A stretch of DNA of 64,000 bases from Bradyrhizobium sp. CER78 (GTDB taxonomy: Bacteria > Pseudomonadota > Alphaproteobacteria > Rhizobiales > Xanthobacteraceae): positions 62,001 through 126,000 of the forward strand of contig NZ_JARVWP010000019.1 of the NCBI RefSeq assembly GCF_029846235.1. Reading direction: 5' to 3'. The notes beneath the pieces are model-generated. The model saw only the letters and a list, made by a program, of their open reading frames with translations. It ran no database searches and was not told the DNA's origin. This document shows positions 24,336 through 35,931 of the stretch, piece by piece. The stretch's first letter is position 1; each line of letters starts with the position of its first letter. The position numbers and the translations under genes are program-made.

Positions 24336-24510
24336 GTTCCCTCTCCCCTTGCGGGAGAGGGTTAGGGAGAGGGGTGCCACACGACGTGCAACCTCCGTAT
24401 TGGTCACTGCAACAGATGATCGAACTTGCGAGGGCGCCGCCCTCACCAATCATCTCGCCCCGGGGCCACCCCTCTCCCCAACCCTCCCCCGCAAGGGGGG
24501 AGGGAGCCTG
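24336..24510. repeat. Palindromic intergenic repeat, CCCTCTCCCC...GGGGAGGG family
   Basis: Two hairpin arms, CCCTCTCCCCTTGCGGGAGAGGG and CCCTCCCCCGCAAGGGGGGAGGG, flank about 120 bases that include GGGTTAGGGAGAGGGGTG and its near complement CACCCCTCTCCCCAACCC. It occupies most of the gap between two convergent genes, where it may help transcription end. Confidence 0.7.
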
Positions 24511-24530
24511 ACCGGCGTGCTCACCTCACA

Positions 24531-27500
24531 TCACCATGCATCAATACACGGCCTCTTGCGATGCGTCCGCGGCTCGCGTTTCGGCACCGAGCGCAGGCCC
24601 GCCATGATCCAGTGCCGCGTGTCGGCGGGGTCGATCACCTCGTCGATCTCGAGCACCGAGGCGATCGAGACGGCTTTGCCGTTGGCGTAGAGCTCGGCGA
24701 CCTTGGTCTGGAAATACTTCTCGCGTTCGACCGGGTCCTCGATCGCTTCCATCTCCTTGCGGAAGCCGAGGCGGACGTAGCCTTCGAGCCCCATGCCGCC
24801 GAATTCGCCGGTCGGCCAGGCCACCGTGAAGAACGAGGCGTGGAAGCCGCCGCCGATCATCGACTGCGCGCCGAGACCGTAGCCCTTGCGCAGCACGATG
24901 CCGAACAGCGGCACCGTGATGCTGGCGCCTGTGACGAACATCCGCGCGACATGGCGCACGATCGCGGTCTTCTCGGCCTCGGGGCCGACCATGAAGCCCG
25001 GCGTGTCGCACAGCGAGACGATCGGGATGTCGAATGCGTCGCACAGCTGCATGAAGCGCGCGGCCTTGTCGCCGGCGGGCGCATCGATCGCGCCGCCGAG
25101 ATGCTTCGGATTGTTGGCGATCAGGCCGAACGGCTTGCCTTCGATGCGGATGAAGGCCGCGATCATGCCGACGCCGAAATCCTTGCGGATCTCCAGCACC
25201 GAGCCTTCGTCGGCGATCAGGTCGATCACGTTGCGGATGTCGTAGACCCGCAGGCGATTTTCGGGAATCGCGCGGCGCAGCAGCCGCTGGTCCGGTGCTT
25301 TCCAGTCGGCCACGGCGCCCTGGAAGTAGGACAGGTATTTCTGCGCCACCGTCGTGGCCTCTTCCTCGTCCTCGACCAGGATGTCGATCACGCCGTTCGG
25401 TGACTGGAACGAGACCGGGCCGACCTCGGCCGGATGGTAGACACCGAGCCCGCCGCCCTCGATCATCGCCGGACCGCCCATGCCGATCGACGCGTTCTTG
25501 GTGGCGATGATGACGTCGCAGACGCCGAGCATCGCCGCATTGCCGGCGAAGCAATAGCCCGAGACCACGCCGACGACCGGCACGAGCCCGGAGAGTTTTG
25601 CGAACTGCACGAAGGATGGGCCGTCGAGGCCGGTCATGCCGAGCCGGTCGGTATCGCCGGGACGGCCGCCGCCGCCCTCGGCATAGAACACCAGCGGCAT
25701 GCGCCACTGCTCGGCGAGGCCGAGCATGCGGTCGATCTTCTTGTGGTTCATATGGCCTTGGGTGCCGGCCAGCACGGTGTAGTCGTAGGAGATCACCATG
25801 CAGCGCGCGCCTTCGGGACCGAAATGCCCCGCATTGACGGTGGCGACACCGGCGATCAGGCCGTCGGCCGGCGTGTTCTTGATCAGGTCCTCGACCTTGC
25901 GGCGGCGGCGCTGCGCCGCGATCGCGAGCGAGCCGTATTCGACGAACGAGCCCTCATCGACCAGCTGCGCGATGTTCTCGCGCGCGGTGCGCTGGTTGGT
26001 CTTGCGCCGCCGCTCCACCGAGGCCGGACGGTTCTCGTCCAGCGTGATCGCCTTGCGCGCGATCAGCTCACCCAGATCAGGGCGGATGTGATCGAGATCG
26101 ATCGCGGCCTCTTCCGCCGCGGTATGGCCGTCGACCTCGGCAGGCTCCAGGAACAGGATCGGCTCGCCATGCATCAGCGTGACGCCGATGCCGCCCGCGA
26201 TCCTCGTCACCCGGCCGCCATGCGGCGCTGTGACGAGATGCTCCATCTTCATCGATTCCAGCACTGCGATCTGCTGGCCGGGACGGACCAGATCGCCCTC
26301 CGCGACCTCGATCGCCACGATCGTGCCCTGTAGCGGCGCCGCTACCGGAAGCGATCCTTCCGGCGCCGCTTCGGCCGTCACAGTCTTGGTCGCGACCGCC
26401 TCGCTCACCTCGAGCAGCGGCGCGGCATGTTCCTTCGCGGCGCCGACCAGCGCCGCCACATGGGTATCGATGAAATTGGTGCTGATCTTGTTCCGGCCAA
26501 AGCTCTGATGCGCCAGGATCGCGCCGAGCAGCGGGATGTTGGTCGCGACGCCGCCGATCCGGAATTCGCGCAGGGTGCGCGATGCCTTGTGCACCACGTC
26601 GGTCCATTTTTGGCTCGGCGAATGCACGATGACCTTGGCAAGCAGCGAGTCGAACGCGGCGCTGGTGCGGTAGCCGGAATAGCCGAACGTATCGACGCGA
26701 ACGCCGGGACCGGACGGCAGGTCGAACACGCTGAGCGTGCCGCCGGTCGGCTTGGTCAGCCCCTTCTCGTCCATCACCTCCATGTTGACGCGGAGCTGCA
26801 TCGCATAGCCGCGCGGCAGCGGCACCGCAGATTGCGCCAGGCCGAGCGAAGCCAGCGTGGCCCCGGCCGCGACCGCGAGCTGCGACCGCACGAGGTCGAT
26901 GCCGAGCACGGCTTCGGTGACAGTGTGCTCGACCTGGAGCCGCGGATTGGCCTCGATGAAGGCGAAGGCGCCCTCGCCTTCACCGGCTTCGTCATCGACC
27001 AGGAATTCGAAGGTGCCGAGGTTGTCGTAGCGCGCGGCGGTCGCGAGTTGCTTTGCCGCCTCGATGATGCGCGCGCGCAGGGCCTCGCTCAGCGACGGGC
27101 TCGGCGCCACCTCGATGAGCTTCTGGTTGCGGCGCTGGATCGTGCATTCGCGCTCCCAGAGATGGCTGATCGCACCATGACGATCGCCGATGATCTGCAC
27201 CTCGATATGGCGCGCTTTCCGGATCAGCCGCTCGACATAGACGGCATCGCTGCCGAACGCCGCCTTGGCCTCGGACTGGCATCGCGCATAGGCCTCATCG
27301 AGCTTCGCCGCGTCCTCGACCACGCGCATGCCGCGCCCGCCGCCGCCGGCGATCGCCTTGATCATCACGGCGGCATTGGCGCCGAGCGAGGCGAAGAAGG
27401 ATTTTGTCTCCTCAAGCGACGTCGCGCCCGAGGTGCCTGCAATGATCGGCACACCGCATTTTTTCGCCAGTGCCTTCGCCTTGGCCTTGTCGCCGAACAG

Positions 27501-27833
27501 ATCGAGCGCCTCCGGCGACGGGCCGACGAAGGTGATCTTCTCCTCGGCACAACGCCGCGCCAGCTGGGTGTTCTCGCTGAGGAAGCCGTAGCCGGGATGC
27601 AGGGCGTCGCAACCCGCGGCCTTCGCCGCCGCGATGACAGCCTCGATGTCGAGATAGGCCCGGGCGCCGTGGCCGGGGATCTCGCGCGCCTCGTCGGCGG
27701 AGCGGACATGCAGCGAGGCTGCATCGTCGGCCGGATAGATCGCGACCGTGGCAAGGCCGCTATCGGCGGCGGCGCGGGCAATCCGGATCGCGATCTCACC
27801 GCGGTTGGCAATCAGCAATTTCTTGAACGACAT
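24531..27833 (-). CDS. Single-chain biotin-dependent acyl-CoA carboxylase (BC-BCCP-CT)
   Basis: A 1100-residue multidomain carboxylase. Residues 1-450 are biotin carboxylase (KLLIANRGEIAIRI start, ATP-grasp segment AIAGGGGRGMRVV, FIEANPRLQVEHTVTE). The biotin attachment site VLESMKMEH is near residue 526, and residues about 570-1090 are carboxyltransferase (GVVSGYCFAGNAAMLG, CDTPGFMVGPEAE). Acetyl- and propionyl-CoA carboxylases usually split these parts over two or more chains. The one-chain design matches the long-chain acyl-CoA carboxylases known from Rhodopseudomonas and some mycobacteria, which accept a wide range of acyl-CoAs. It is the last gene of a tight operon behind a CoA-transferase and a peptide-type importer, suggesting it carboxylates the CoA ester of the imported acid. 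Confidence 0.92.
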   Translation of the reverse strand: MSFKKLLIANRGEIAIRIARAAADSGLATVAIYPADDAASLHVRSADEAREIPGHGARAYLDIEAVIAAAKAAGCDALHPGYGFLSENTQLARRCAEEKITFVGPSPEALDLFGDKAKAKALAKKCGVPIIAGTSGATSLEETKSFFASLGANAAVMIKAIAGGGGRGMRVVEDAAKLDEAYARCQSEAKAAFGSDAVYVERLIRKARHIEVQIIGDRHGAISHLWERECTIQRRNQKLIEVAPSPSLSEALRARIIEAAKQLATAARYDNLGTFEFLVDDEAGEGEGAFAFIEANPRLQVEHTVTEAVLGIDLVRSQLAVAAGATLASLGLAQSAVPLPRGYAMQLRVNMEVMDEKGLTKPTGGTLSVFDLPSGPGVRVDTFGYSGYRTSAAFDSLLAKVIVHSPSQKWTDVVHKASRTLREFRIGGVATNIPLLGAILAHQSFGRNKISTNFIDTHVAALVGAAKEHAAPLLEVSEAVATKTVTAEAAPEGSLPVAAPLQGTIVAIEVAEGDLVRPGQQIAVLESMKMEHLVTAPHGGRVTRIAGGIGVTLMHGEPILFLEPAEVDGHTAAEEAAIDLDHIRPDLGELIARKAITLDENRPASVERRRKTNQRTARENIAQLVDEGSFVEYGSLAIAAQRRRRKVEDLIKNTPADGLIAGVATVNAGHFGPEGARCMVISYDYTVLAGTQGHMNHKKIDRMLGLAEQWRMPLVFYAEGGGGRPGDTDRLGMTGLDGPSFVQFAKLSGLVPVVGVVSGYCFAGNAAMLGVCDVIIATKNASIGMGGPAMIEGGGLGVYHPAEVGPVSFQSPNGVIDILVEDEEEATTVAQKYLSYFQGAVADWKAPDQRLLRRAIPENRLRVYDIRNVIDLIADEGSVLEIRKDFGVGMIAAFIRIEGKPFGLIANNPKHLGGAIDAPAGDKAARFMQLCDAFDIPIVSLCDTPGFMVGPEAEKTAIVRHVARMFVTGASITVPLFGIVLRKGYGLGAQSMIGGGFHASFFTVAWPTGEFGGMGLEGYVRLGFRKEMEAIEDPVEREKYFQTKVAELYANGKAVSIASVLEIDEVIDPADTRHWIMAGLRSVPKREPRTHRKRPCIDAW

Positions 27834-27851
27834 GGACGGTTCCGTAAGAGG

Positions 27852-28736
27852 TCAACGATCCTTCATGGTCGGATCGAGCACGACACGCAAGGATTCTCCC
27901 AGAGCGTTGAACGCCAGGGAGACGACGAGAATGGCAAGGCCCGGCGCATACATCTGCTCCGGGGCAATTTCCATATACTGATAGGCGCGCGCCAGCATGG
28001 CGCCCCAGCTCGGGTCCGGCGGCTGGATGCCGAGGCCGAGGAACGAGAGACTGGCTTCGGCCAGCAGCGCCGCGGCAAGCAGCAGCGTCACCTGCACGAT
28101 GATCGGCTGCAATGTATTCGGCAGCACGTGGCGCCAGAGGATGTGCCAGGTCGGCGCGCCAAAACCCCTGGACGCGTCGACATAGAGCTCCTGCCGCACG
28201 ATCAGCGTGCGGGCGCGAACGATGCGCGCCAGCGCCGGAAACATCGTGATGCCGATCGCGATCATGCCGTTGGTGAGCCCGATGCCGAGCGCGCCGGTCA
28301 CCGCGATCGCCAGCACGATCGCCGGAAACGACAGGAAGGTGTCGATGATGCGGCTGATGACGTCGTCGATCCAGCCGCCGAAATAGCCGGCGATGAGGCC
28401 GACCGGCAGCCCGATCAGGACCGCGACGCCGACCGCAAGAAGGCTGGCGTAAACAGTCGCCGGCGCGCCATAGATAAGGCGGGAGAAGACATCGCGGCCG
28501 AGATCGTCGGTGCCGAGCAGGTGCAGCGGCCCCGGCGGCGCCAGCATGTTGTTGACGTCCTGTGCGGTCGGCGCATAGGGCGCGATCCAGGGCGCACCGA
28601 TCGCGACGACAACCAGCACGACGAGCACCAGGATCGACAGCGCGGCACGGAGATCGCCAACGAGCCAGCGCGCAAATCGCCTCAGCCGGGTCGGCCTGGC
28701 CGGTGCTTTGAGGGATGCGAGCGCGGTGTCGGTCAT
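27852..28736 (-). CDS. Oligopeptide-type ABC permease (DppC family)
   Basis: A 294-residue inner-membrane permease with an N-terminal cytoplasmic stretch, then about six membrane spans and the binding-protein-dependent transport signature. Typical segments are HLLGTDDLGRDVFSRLIYGA near residue 85 and a C-terminal LAFNALGESLRVVLDP, both hallmarks of DppC/OppC. The ATG at 28736 overlaps the DppB stop (ATGA) and replaces an upstream in-frame alternative. The carboxylase gene begins 18 bases downstream. Confidence 0.92.
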   Translation of the reverse strand: MTDTALASLKAPARPTRLRRFARWLVGDLRAALSILVLVVLVVVAIGAPWIAPYAPTAQDVNNMLAPPGPLHLLGTDDLGRDVFSRLIYGAPATVYASLLAVGVAVLIGLPVGLIAGYFGGWIDDVISRIIDTFLSFPAIVLAIAVTGALGIGLTNGMIAIGITMFPALARIVRARTLIVRQELYVDASRGFGAPTWHILWRHVLPNTLQPIIVQVTLLLAAALLAEASLSFLGLGIQPPDPSWGAMLARAYQYMEIAPEQMYAPGLAILVVSLAFNALGESLRVVLDPTMKDR

Positions 28737-29689
28737 TGCTCGATCCTCGGATCGACCGCGGCGCACAAGAGATCGGTGATCAGGTTCACCGCGATCACGA
28801 CCACCACCATGGTGAAGACGACGCCCTGCACGATCGGGAAATCGCGCTGGATCGCGCCGCGCACGATCAGGCTGCCGAGACCGGGAATCGCGAACACCGC
28901 CTCGATCACCACGGTCGCCGCCAGCATGCGGTTGACCAGCAGGCTGATGATCGTGAGCAGATTGACGCTGACATTCTTCAGGCCGTGCTGCCAGAGGATG
29001 CGGGACATCGACAGGCCCTTGGCATGCAAGGTGCGGACATATTGCGACGACAGCACCTCCAGCAGCGCGCCGCGCAGCTGGCGCGCCACCTCCGCCATCC
29101 CGTAGGCCGCGATGGCGATCCCCGGCAGCAGCGCGTGCCGGATCGCATCAACCGGCGAGACGCTGAAGGATTTTGCGCCGGTCGCCGGCAGCCAGTTCAG
29201 CTTCAGCGAGAACTCTGCGACCAGGATCATCGCCAGCCAGAAGCCGGGCACCGCGACGCCGAGGGAGGCGATCATACTGATCAGCTTGTCGACCCAGCCG
29301 TTCGGCTTGATCGCGGCCATCACGCCCATCGGAATGCCGGTGACCAGCGCCAGCACCAGTGCGATCACGACGATCAGCAGCGTGTTCGGGAAGGCGCGTC
29401 CGATGGAATCGGCGACCTTCTCGCCGGTCAAAAGCGATTGCGACAGATCGCCCTGCACGACATGGCCGAGCCACGCGCCATATTGCACCAGGAACGGCCG
29501 GTCGAGGCCGTAGAGCTGCCTGATCTCGGTGATCCGCGCGTCGGTGGCGTTGTCGCCGGCGAGCGTCACGGCAATGTCGCCGGGCACCAGCTTGAGCAGC
29601 GCGAACACCATGAAGGTCGCGAGCAGGATCACGGGCAGCGCCTGCAGCAGGCGGCTGCCGATGACCTTGACCGGTGACCGTCGCGCCAT
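28733..29689 (-). CDS. Oligopeptide-type ABC permease (DppB family)
   Basis: A 318-residue inner-membrane partner of the DppC-like permease. It starts with the usual cytoplasmic residues and first span, then a periplasmic loop (ITEIRQLYGLDRPFLVQYGAWLG), about five more spans and AKGLSMSRILWQHGLKN, the coupling-helix region that contacts the ATPases. It starts four bases after the binding-protein gene ends, and its stop overlaps the next start, so production of both permeases is coupled. Confidence 0.92.
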   Translation of the reverse strand: MARRSPVKVIGSRLLQALPVILLATFMVFALLKLVPGDIAVTLAGDNATDARITEIRQLYGLDRPFLVQYGAWLGHVVQGDLSQSLLTGEKVADSIGRAFPNTLLIVVIALVLALVTGIPMGVMAAIKPNGWVDKLISMIASLGVAVPGFWLAMILVAEFSLKLNWLPATGAKSFSVSPVDAIRHALLPGIAIAAYGMAEVARQLRGALLEVLSSQYVRTLHAKGLSMSRILWQHGLKNVSVNLLTIISLLVNRMLAATVVIEAVFAIPGLGSLIVRGAIQRDFPIVQGVVFTMVVVVIAVNLITDLLCAAVDPRIEQ

Positions 29690-29693
29690 GGGT

Positions 29694-31241
29694 TCAGCCT
29701 TCCAGCCAGACGTCGTCGTATTTCGGCTTGCCCAGCAGGTTGGGGCGATAGCCCTGCACCTTCTTGTTCATGGCGACCAGTTCGAACTGGAACGCCAGCG
29801 GCACGACGAAGGCATTCTCCATCACCAGCCGTTGCACGGCGGCGAAGGCCTTGCGCCTGACCTCGATATCTTCAGAGGCGCGCGAGTCCTTGATCGCGGC
29901 CTCGAGCTCCGGCGGCACCGGCGCGCGGCCGCCATTGTAATAGGCGTCCTTGGTGAACATCAGCGAATAGGTCAGGCTCGGATCGGGCCGGCCGGTCCAG
30001 GCCGCAAGCAGGCCTGAGCCCTTCTTCTCCGGACCGAAGAATGCGGCGGAAGCTTCCGCGATCGGCGCGTTGACGAAGCGCACATTCATCCCGGCCTTGC
30101 GGAACTGCTCGATCAGGATCTCCTCGCGCTGCACCGAATCCTGATCGGAATAGCCGCCGATCTCGATCGGGGTGCCTTCCTTGAAGCCGGCTTCGGCGAG
30201 CAGCTTGCGCGCCTTGCCGGGATCGTAGGGATAGAGTTTTGCGACCTCGGCATCATAGGCCCAGTGCGACTTCGGCAGGTTCATGTAGGCCGGTTCGGCG
30301 AGGCCGGCGAGCGCGGCCTTGACGAAGGACTCGCGATCGATCGCGAAGTTGAGCGCCTGGCGGACCTTGACGTTGTCAAACGGTGGCTTGGCCCAGTTCA
30401 GGAAGATCTGGAACACGTAGAGCGTCGGGCCGTGCACCACCTTGACGCTCGAGGCGCGCTCGATGATCGCCTTCTGCCGTGGCGGCAGCTGGTAGATCAG
30501 ATCGTTCTGGCCCGCCGAAACCGAACGCGCGCCGGTGGTGAGCTCGGGAATGATCGAGAATTCGATGCCGTCGGGATAGGGCCGCTCCGGCTTCCAGTAT
30601 TTCGCGTTGCGCTTGACCACGATCTTCTCGCCGTCGGCCCAGCTCACGAATGCATAGGCGCCGGCGCCGACCGGCTTGCGCGTCACGACGCCGCCCTCGG
30701 CCGCCTTCAGCGCCGTCGGCGACACCATCATGCCGGCGCGGTCCGAGAGGATGCCGGGCAGCGCGGTATCCGGCGTCTTCAGCTTCAGCGTGACCTGCTG
30801 CGGGCCGGTGACCTCGACCGCGTCGACCGAGAGCAGATCGGCCTTGATGTTCGACTTCGCATCGCTCCGGTTACGATCGAGGTTGAACTTGACGGCTTCC
30901 GCATCGAGCGGCGTGCCGTCATGGAAGGTGACGCCCGAGCGGATGTTGAGCACCAGCGTATTGGGATCGGTGAACTTCCAGCTCTCGGCAAGCCCCGGCT
31001 TCGGCTTCAGCGTCTCGAATTCCCATTCAACCAGCGTGTCGTACATCGTGAACAGGAAGGCGTGGTCGGAGCCGGCGCCGCCGGTGGCGGGATCGAGGCT
31101 CGACGGGTTGGCCGGCGCCGAGATCCGCAAGGTGCCGCCCTTCTTCGGCGCGCCTTGCGCGAAGGCGCCGCCACCAAGCGTCGTGCCGGCGAGCGCTGCA
31201 GAGATCAGCGCCATGGCCTCACGTCGTGTCGTCATCGTCAT
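29694..31241 (-). CDS. Oligopeptide-type periplasmic substrate-binding protein (SBP_bac_5), Tat-type signal
   Basis: A 515-residue binding protein. The N-terminus has a twin arginine (TTRREAMALISAAL) followed by a hydrophobic stretch and AFAQ, so a Tat signal is likely. Mature motifs are typical of family 5 (KGGTLRISAPANPSSLDPATG, SWKFTDPNTLVLNIRSGVTFHDGTPLDAEAVKFN, GAYAFVSWADGEKIVV). GGAG seven bases before the ATG at 31241 supports that start, and the ATG overlaps the stop of the upstream ATPase gene. Family members bind peptides, nickel, heme, opines or other ligands. The CoA-transferase and carboxylase neighbours favour an organic acid or amide here. Confidence 0.92.
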   Translation of the reverse strand: MTMTTRREAMALISAALAGTTLGGGAFAQGAPKKGGTLRISAPANPSSLDPATGGAGSDHAFLFTMYDTLVEWEFETLKPKPGLAESWKFTDPNTLVLNIRSGVTFHDGTPLDAEAVKFNLDRNRSDAKSNIKADLLSVDAVEVTGPQQVTLKLKTPDTALPGILSDRAGMMVSPTALKAAEGGVVTRKPVGAGAYAFVSWADGEKIVVKRNAKYWKPERPYPDGIEFSIIPELTTGARSVSAGQNDLIYQLPPRQKAIIERASSVKVVHGPTLYVFQIFLNWAKPPFDNVKVRQALNFAIDRESFVKAALAGLAEPAYMNLPKSHWAYDAEVAKLYPYDPGKARKLLAEAGFKEGTPIEIGGYSDQDSVQREEILIEQFRKAGMNVRFVNAPIAEASAAFFGPEKKGSGLLAAWTGRPDPSLTYSLMFTKDAYYNGGRAPVPPELEAAIKDSRASEDIEVRRKAFAAVQRLVMENAFVVPLAFQFELVAMNKKVQGYRPNLLGKPKYDDVWLEG

Positions 31242-32259
31242 GGCGCTTCTCCAGTGTTTCTAGTTGTGCGAAAATTCGGGCGGTCGGCGAAATGGCAGGC
31301 CACCCAGTGATCGGGCTTCAGCTCGCGCCATTCCGGCGCACACTCGGTGCAGAGCGGCTGCGCGTGCGGGCAGCGGGTGCGGAAGCGGCAGCCTGAGGGC
31401 GGATCGATCGGGCTCGGCACCTCGCCCTGCAGCACGATCCGGCTCTCCTGCCGCATCGCCGACGGCAGCGGCCGCGGCTCGGCCGACAGCAGCGCGATGG
31501 TGTAGGGATGCAGCGGCCGCTCGGCGACCTCCTCGGTCGGGCCGAGCTCGACGAACTGGCCGAGATACATCACCGCGACGCGCTCGCTGATATGCGAAAC
31601 CACGGCGAGATCGTGAGTGATGAAGACATAGGTCAGGCCGAGATCGCGCTGCAGATCGGCAAACAGATTGAGCACGTCGCCGCGGATCGACATGTCGAGC
31701 GCGGCCACCACCTCGTCGCACACGATCAGCTTTGGCTTGAGTGTCAGCGCGCGAGCGATCACGACGCGCTGCTTCTGGCCGCCGGAGAGCTGGTGCGGAT
31801 AGCGCTCGCCGAATTCCTGCGGCAGGCCGACGCGCTCCAGCGCCTCCCGCGCCTGCCGCTCGCGCTCGGTGTGGCTGCCGATGCGCGCGAGCTCCAGCGG
31901 TTCCAGCACGGAAGCCAGGATTGTCATACGCGGGTTCAGCGCGGCGTTCGGATCCTGGAAGATGATCTGGTAGTCGCGGCGATGGTTTTGGAATTCCCGG
32001 CGCGGTAGCGCCAGCGGGTCGATGCCGTCATGGAGGATGGCGCCGGCGCTGGGATTGAGCAGGAACACCAGCGCACGGCCGATCGTGGTCTTGCCCGAGC
32101 CGGACTCGCCGATGATGCCAAACGTTTCGCCGCGGCGGACGTCGAAATTGACGCCGTCGACCGCCTTGACGGTGGCGCGGCGGTCCGAAGTCTGGAAGCG
32201 GACCTGGAGATCGCGCACCGAGACGATGGGCTCGCGGCGCTGTTCAACGGATGCTGCGG

Positions 32260-32263
<4 letters not shown>
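31238..32263 (-). CDS. Oligopeptide-type ABC transporter ATPase (DppF family)
   Basis: A 341-residue cytoplasmic ATPase. Walker A GESGSGKTT, signature LSGGQKQRV, Walker B LIVCDEVVAALD (with Val where Pro is more usual) and H-loop ITHDLAVV are in order. The C-terminal extension CRFRTRCPHAQPLC is the cysteine-containing oligopeptide/dipeptide domain that may hold a metal cluster. It overlaps both neighbours by four bases, part of a chain of coupled genes. Confidence 0.93.
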
Positions 32264-33335
<1,072 letters not shown>

Positions 33336-33336
<1 letters not shown>

Positions 33337-35759
33337 CAGCCCGCCGCCCGCTTCTTCTCTTTCACCAGCTGCTCCTCCATCAGCATCTCAGTGCCGATAA
33401 TACCGTCAGTGGTGAGCTCCTCGAGCTCGGCGTCGGAAAGCCCGAGCATGCCTCCGAGGATCTCGCGATTGTGCTCGCCGAGCGTCGGCGGCACCGAGCG
33501 GATCACGAACGGCGCGTCGCCTTCGCGGAATGGCATCGACGGCTGCGGATGTTTGCCGATGAAGGCGCGGTCGACCTGCTGGATGAAGCCGCGGGCGTGC
33601 AGCTGCGGATCCTTCAGAAGCTCGATCGGCAGCCGTGCCACGCCGGATGCAACGCCGGCAGATTGCAGCGCGGCCATCGCCGCATCGGCGTCGCGCGCCG
33701 AAGTCCAAGCCGTGATCGCAGCCTCGATCTCGCCCTCGATGGCGCGGCGGCCTGCGACCGCCTTGAGCCTTTCGTCCGATGCCCAATCGTCGCGGCCGAG
33801 CAGCCGTGCCAGCTTTGGCCACATCGCGTCATTGGACACCGCGACGACGATCCAGTTGTCGTCGCCATCGCAGCGAAAGCAGCCATGCGGCACGAAATCC
33901 GGATGGCGGTTGCCGTATTTCGCCGGCGGCTTGCCGTCGATCGAATGCGCGACGATCCAGGGTGCGGCGAACGGCATCATGCATTCGATCTGCGCGAGAT
34001 CGATGAACTGGCCCTGCCCCGTGAGCCCAGCGTGAATCAGCGCGGTCAGCACCGCGGCAGCACCGTTGAGGCCGCCGACAGCATCGCCGAACGCGGTATG
34101 GCTCATGACCGGCGGACCACCCGCGTCGCCGACTACGCTCGGCAGGCCGGAGCCCTGCTCCAGGGTCGATCCGTAGGCGCGGCAGTCACGATGCACGCTG
34201 CCGGCGCCGAACGCCGACATCGACATCATCACCAGCTTCGGGTTCAGCTTGCTCAGCACGTCGTAGCCGAGGCCGAGCTTGGGCAGCACCTCGACCGAAT
34301 AATTGTCGACCACGAGGTCGGCATCGGCGAGCAGGCGTTTTGCAAGTGCAAGCCCCTTGGCCCGGGTCAGGTCGAGCGTGATGCCGCGCTTGTTGCGGTT
34401 CATGATGCAGTAGCGCACCGACTTCTCGTACATCTGCTCCAATACATAGGCCGGGCGGCGATCGACGCCGCGCCACCAGTCCGGATACTGCGTCGCCTCG
34501 ATCTTGATGACGTCGGCGCCGAGATCGGCGAGCGTGCGGGTGCAGATCGGCCCGGCCCAGCCCATCGAGAAGTCGACGACGCGGATGCCTTCGAGCGGCA
34601 AGCGGTTGGTCGGAGCCGGCTTCGACACCGGCACGCGCGGCGCGGCCTCAGGCCTCGCCTGCTGCTCGCCGATATCAGGCACGCGGCCACCGCGCAGCGG
34701 CGGCGTTGCCACCAGCCGCTGCATCGTGCCGGCGGAAAAGCCGGTCTCGTCGCCGACCGTGATCGGCACGATGGCGCCGCGGGCGCGCTTCTCCTCATCG
34801 GCGATGAGGTCCGATACCTCCGGCACCGGCACGATCGGGATCTTGCGCTTGAGACCCTCGGCAAACCATTCCTGTGCGGTGCGCTGTTTCAGCTTCGGCA
34901 AAATCTTGGCTTCAATCTCGGCGACATGGCGCAGCCGGTCGACGCCCATGACCAGCGTCGGATCGTCGCGCAACTCGTTCAGCCCGAGCATTTCGCAGAA
35001 CGCGCGCCACTGCGCCGGGGTCACCGTGGTGACGCCGAGCCAGCCTTGTTTGGTCTCGTAGATGCCGACCGGAAAGGTCGGCCAGAACCGGTTGACGCCG
35101 ATGCGCCGCATGATGTCGCCGCGCTGGAACGCCTCGAACATGATGTATTCGGTGACGGCGATGCTGGCCTCGAACAGGCTGAGATGGCTGCTGCGACCAC
35201 GCCCATCCTGCATACGGCCGAGCACCGACGACGCGGCGGCGATGAAGCCCCACAGCCCGCCCAGGATGCCGGTCTGGAAATCCGGCGCGTGCATCGGCGG
35301 CCCCTGCTCGGGGCCGACCAGCTTCACGAGGCCGGTCAGCGCGCGGATCGTAGAATCGGTCGCAGCATAGTCGGCGTAGGGACCGCGATCGCCGAACCAG
35401 GCGAGGTCGAGATGGATCAGGCCCGGATTGTCGTGCTGGATCGCGGCGAGATCGAGATCGGGACAATCCGCCGCGGCGATACCGCGTCCATCAAGCAGGA
35501 TGTCGCAGCTTGCGATCAGCTCGCGCAGGCGCGGCGCGGCGCTCTTATCGAGCACGACACTCGATTTGTTGAAATTGAGAAACGCAAACCATGCGCTGTG
35601 CCCTTGCGGCGTCAGCGGCGCGGTGCGGCGAAGCGGATCGCCCTCGGGCGGCTCGACCTTCTGCACATCGGCGCCGAAATCGGCGAACAGCCGCGCGCAA
35701 TAGCTCGTCGCCGCAGCACTTCCGATCTCGACAATCCGCAGATGCGACAACGCGCCCAT
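33336..35759 (-). CDS. Double CaiB/BaiF-type CoA-transferase (class III, tandem fusion)
   Basis: An 807-residue chain with two class III CoA-transferase domains. The first covers about residues 1-360 (LRIVEIGSAAATSYCARLFADFGADVQKVEPPEGDPLRR, with candidate catalytic Asp in APDFQTG). The second covers about 420-790 (IRVVDFSMGWAGPICTRTLADLGADVIKIEA, with candidate Asp in FGDAVGG). A normal member is about 400 residues and works as an intertwined dimer, so this chain may form the dimer internally. It is the first gene of a coupled operon continuing into a peptide-type importer and a carboxylase. The expected reaction moves CoA from a donor ester to the imported acid. The two halves are not identical, so one active site may be lost. 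Confidence 0.9.
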
Positions 35760-35931
35760 CAGGCTTCCTCACCAACATGACCAGCCGGCGACAGCGGCTG
35801 ATTCAGTTTTCTTGTTGGGGTGAACTTGAAGCCGCGCCGACTGTGTGATGCAAGTGGAATTTTCTTCCGCTTGACGGAATTAGCGGAATTTGACTGCGCC
35901 TGACGCTCCGCGCGAAACGACCATTGTGCAG

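Noticed and set aside
24531..27833. Carboxylase considered as pyruvate carboxylase
   Set aside because: The C-terminal half is an acyl-CoA-type carboxyltransferase with crotonase-like motifs, not the TIM-barrel carboxyltransferase of pyruvate carboxylase.
26427..29105. 892-codon open frame on the plus strand
   Set aside because: Antisense to the carboxylase and two permease genes, with Arg/His/Asp-rich low-complexity translation. High-GC genomes produce such shadows, and all three minus-strand genes have clear families.
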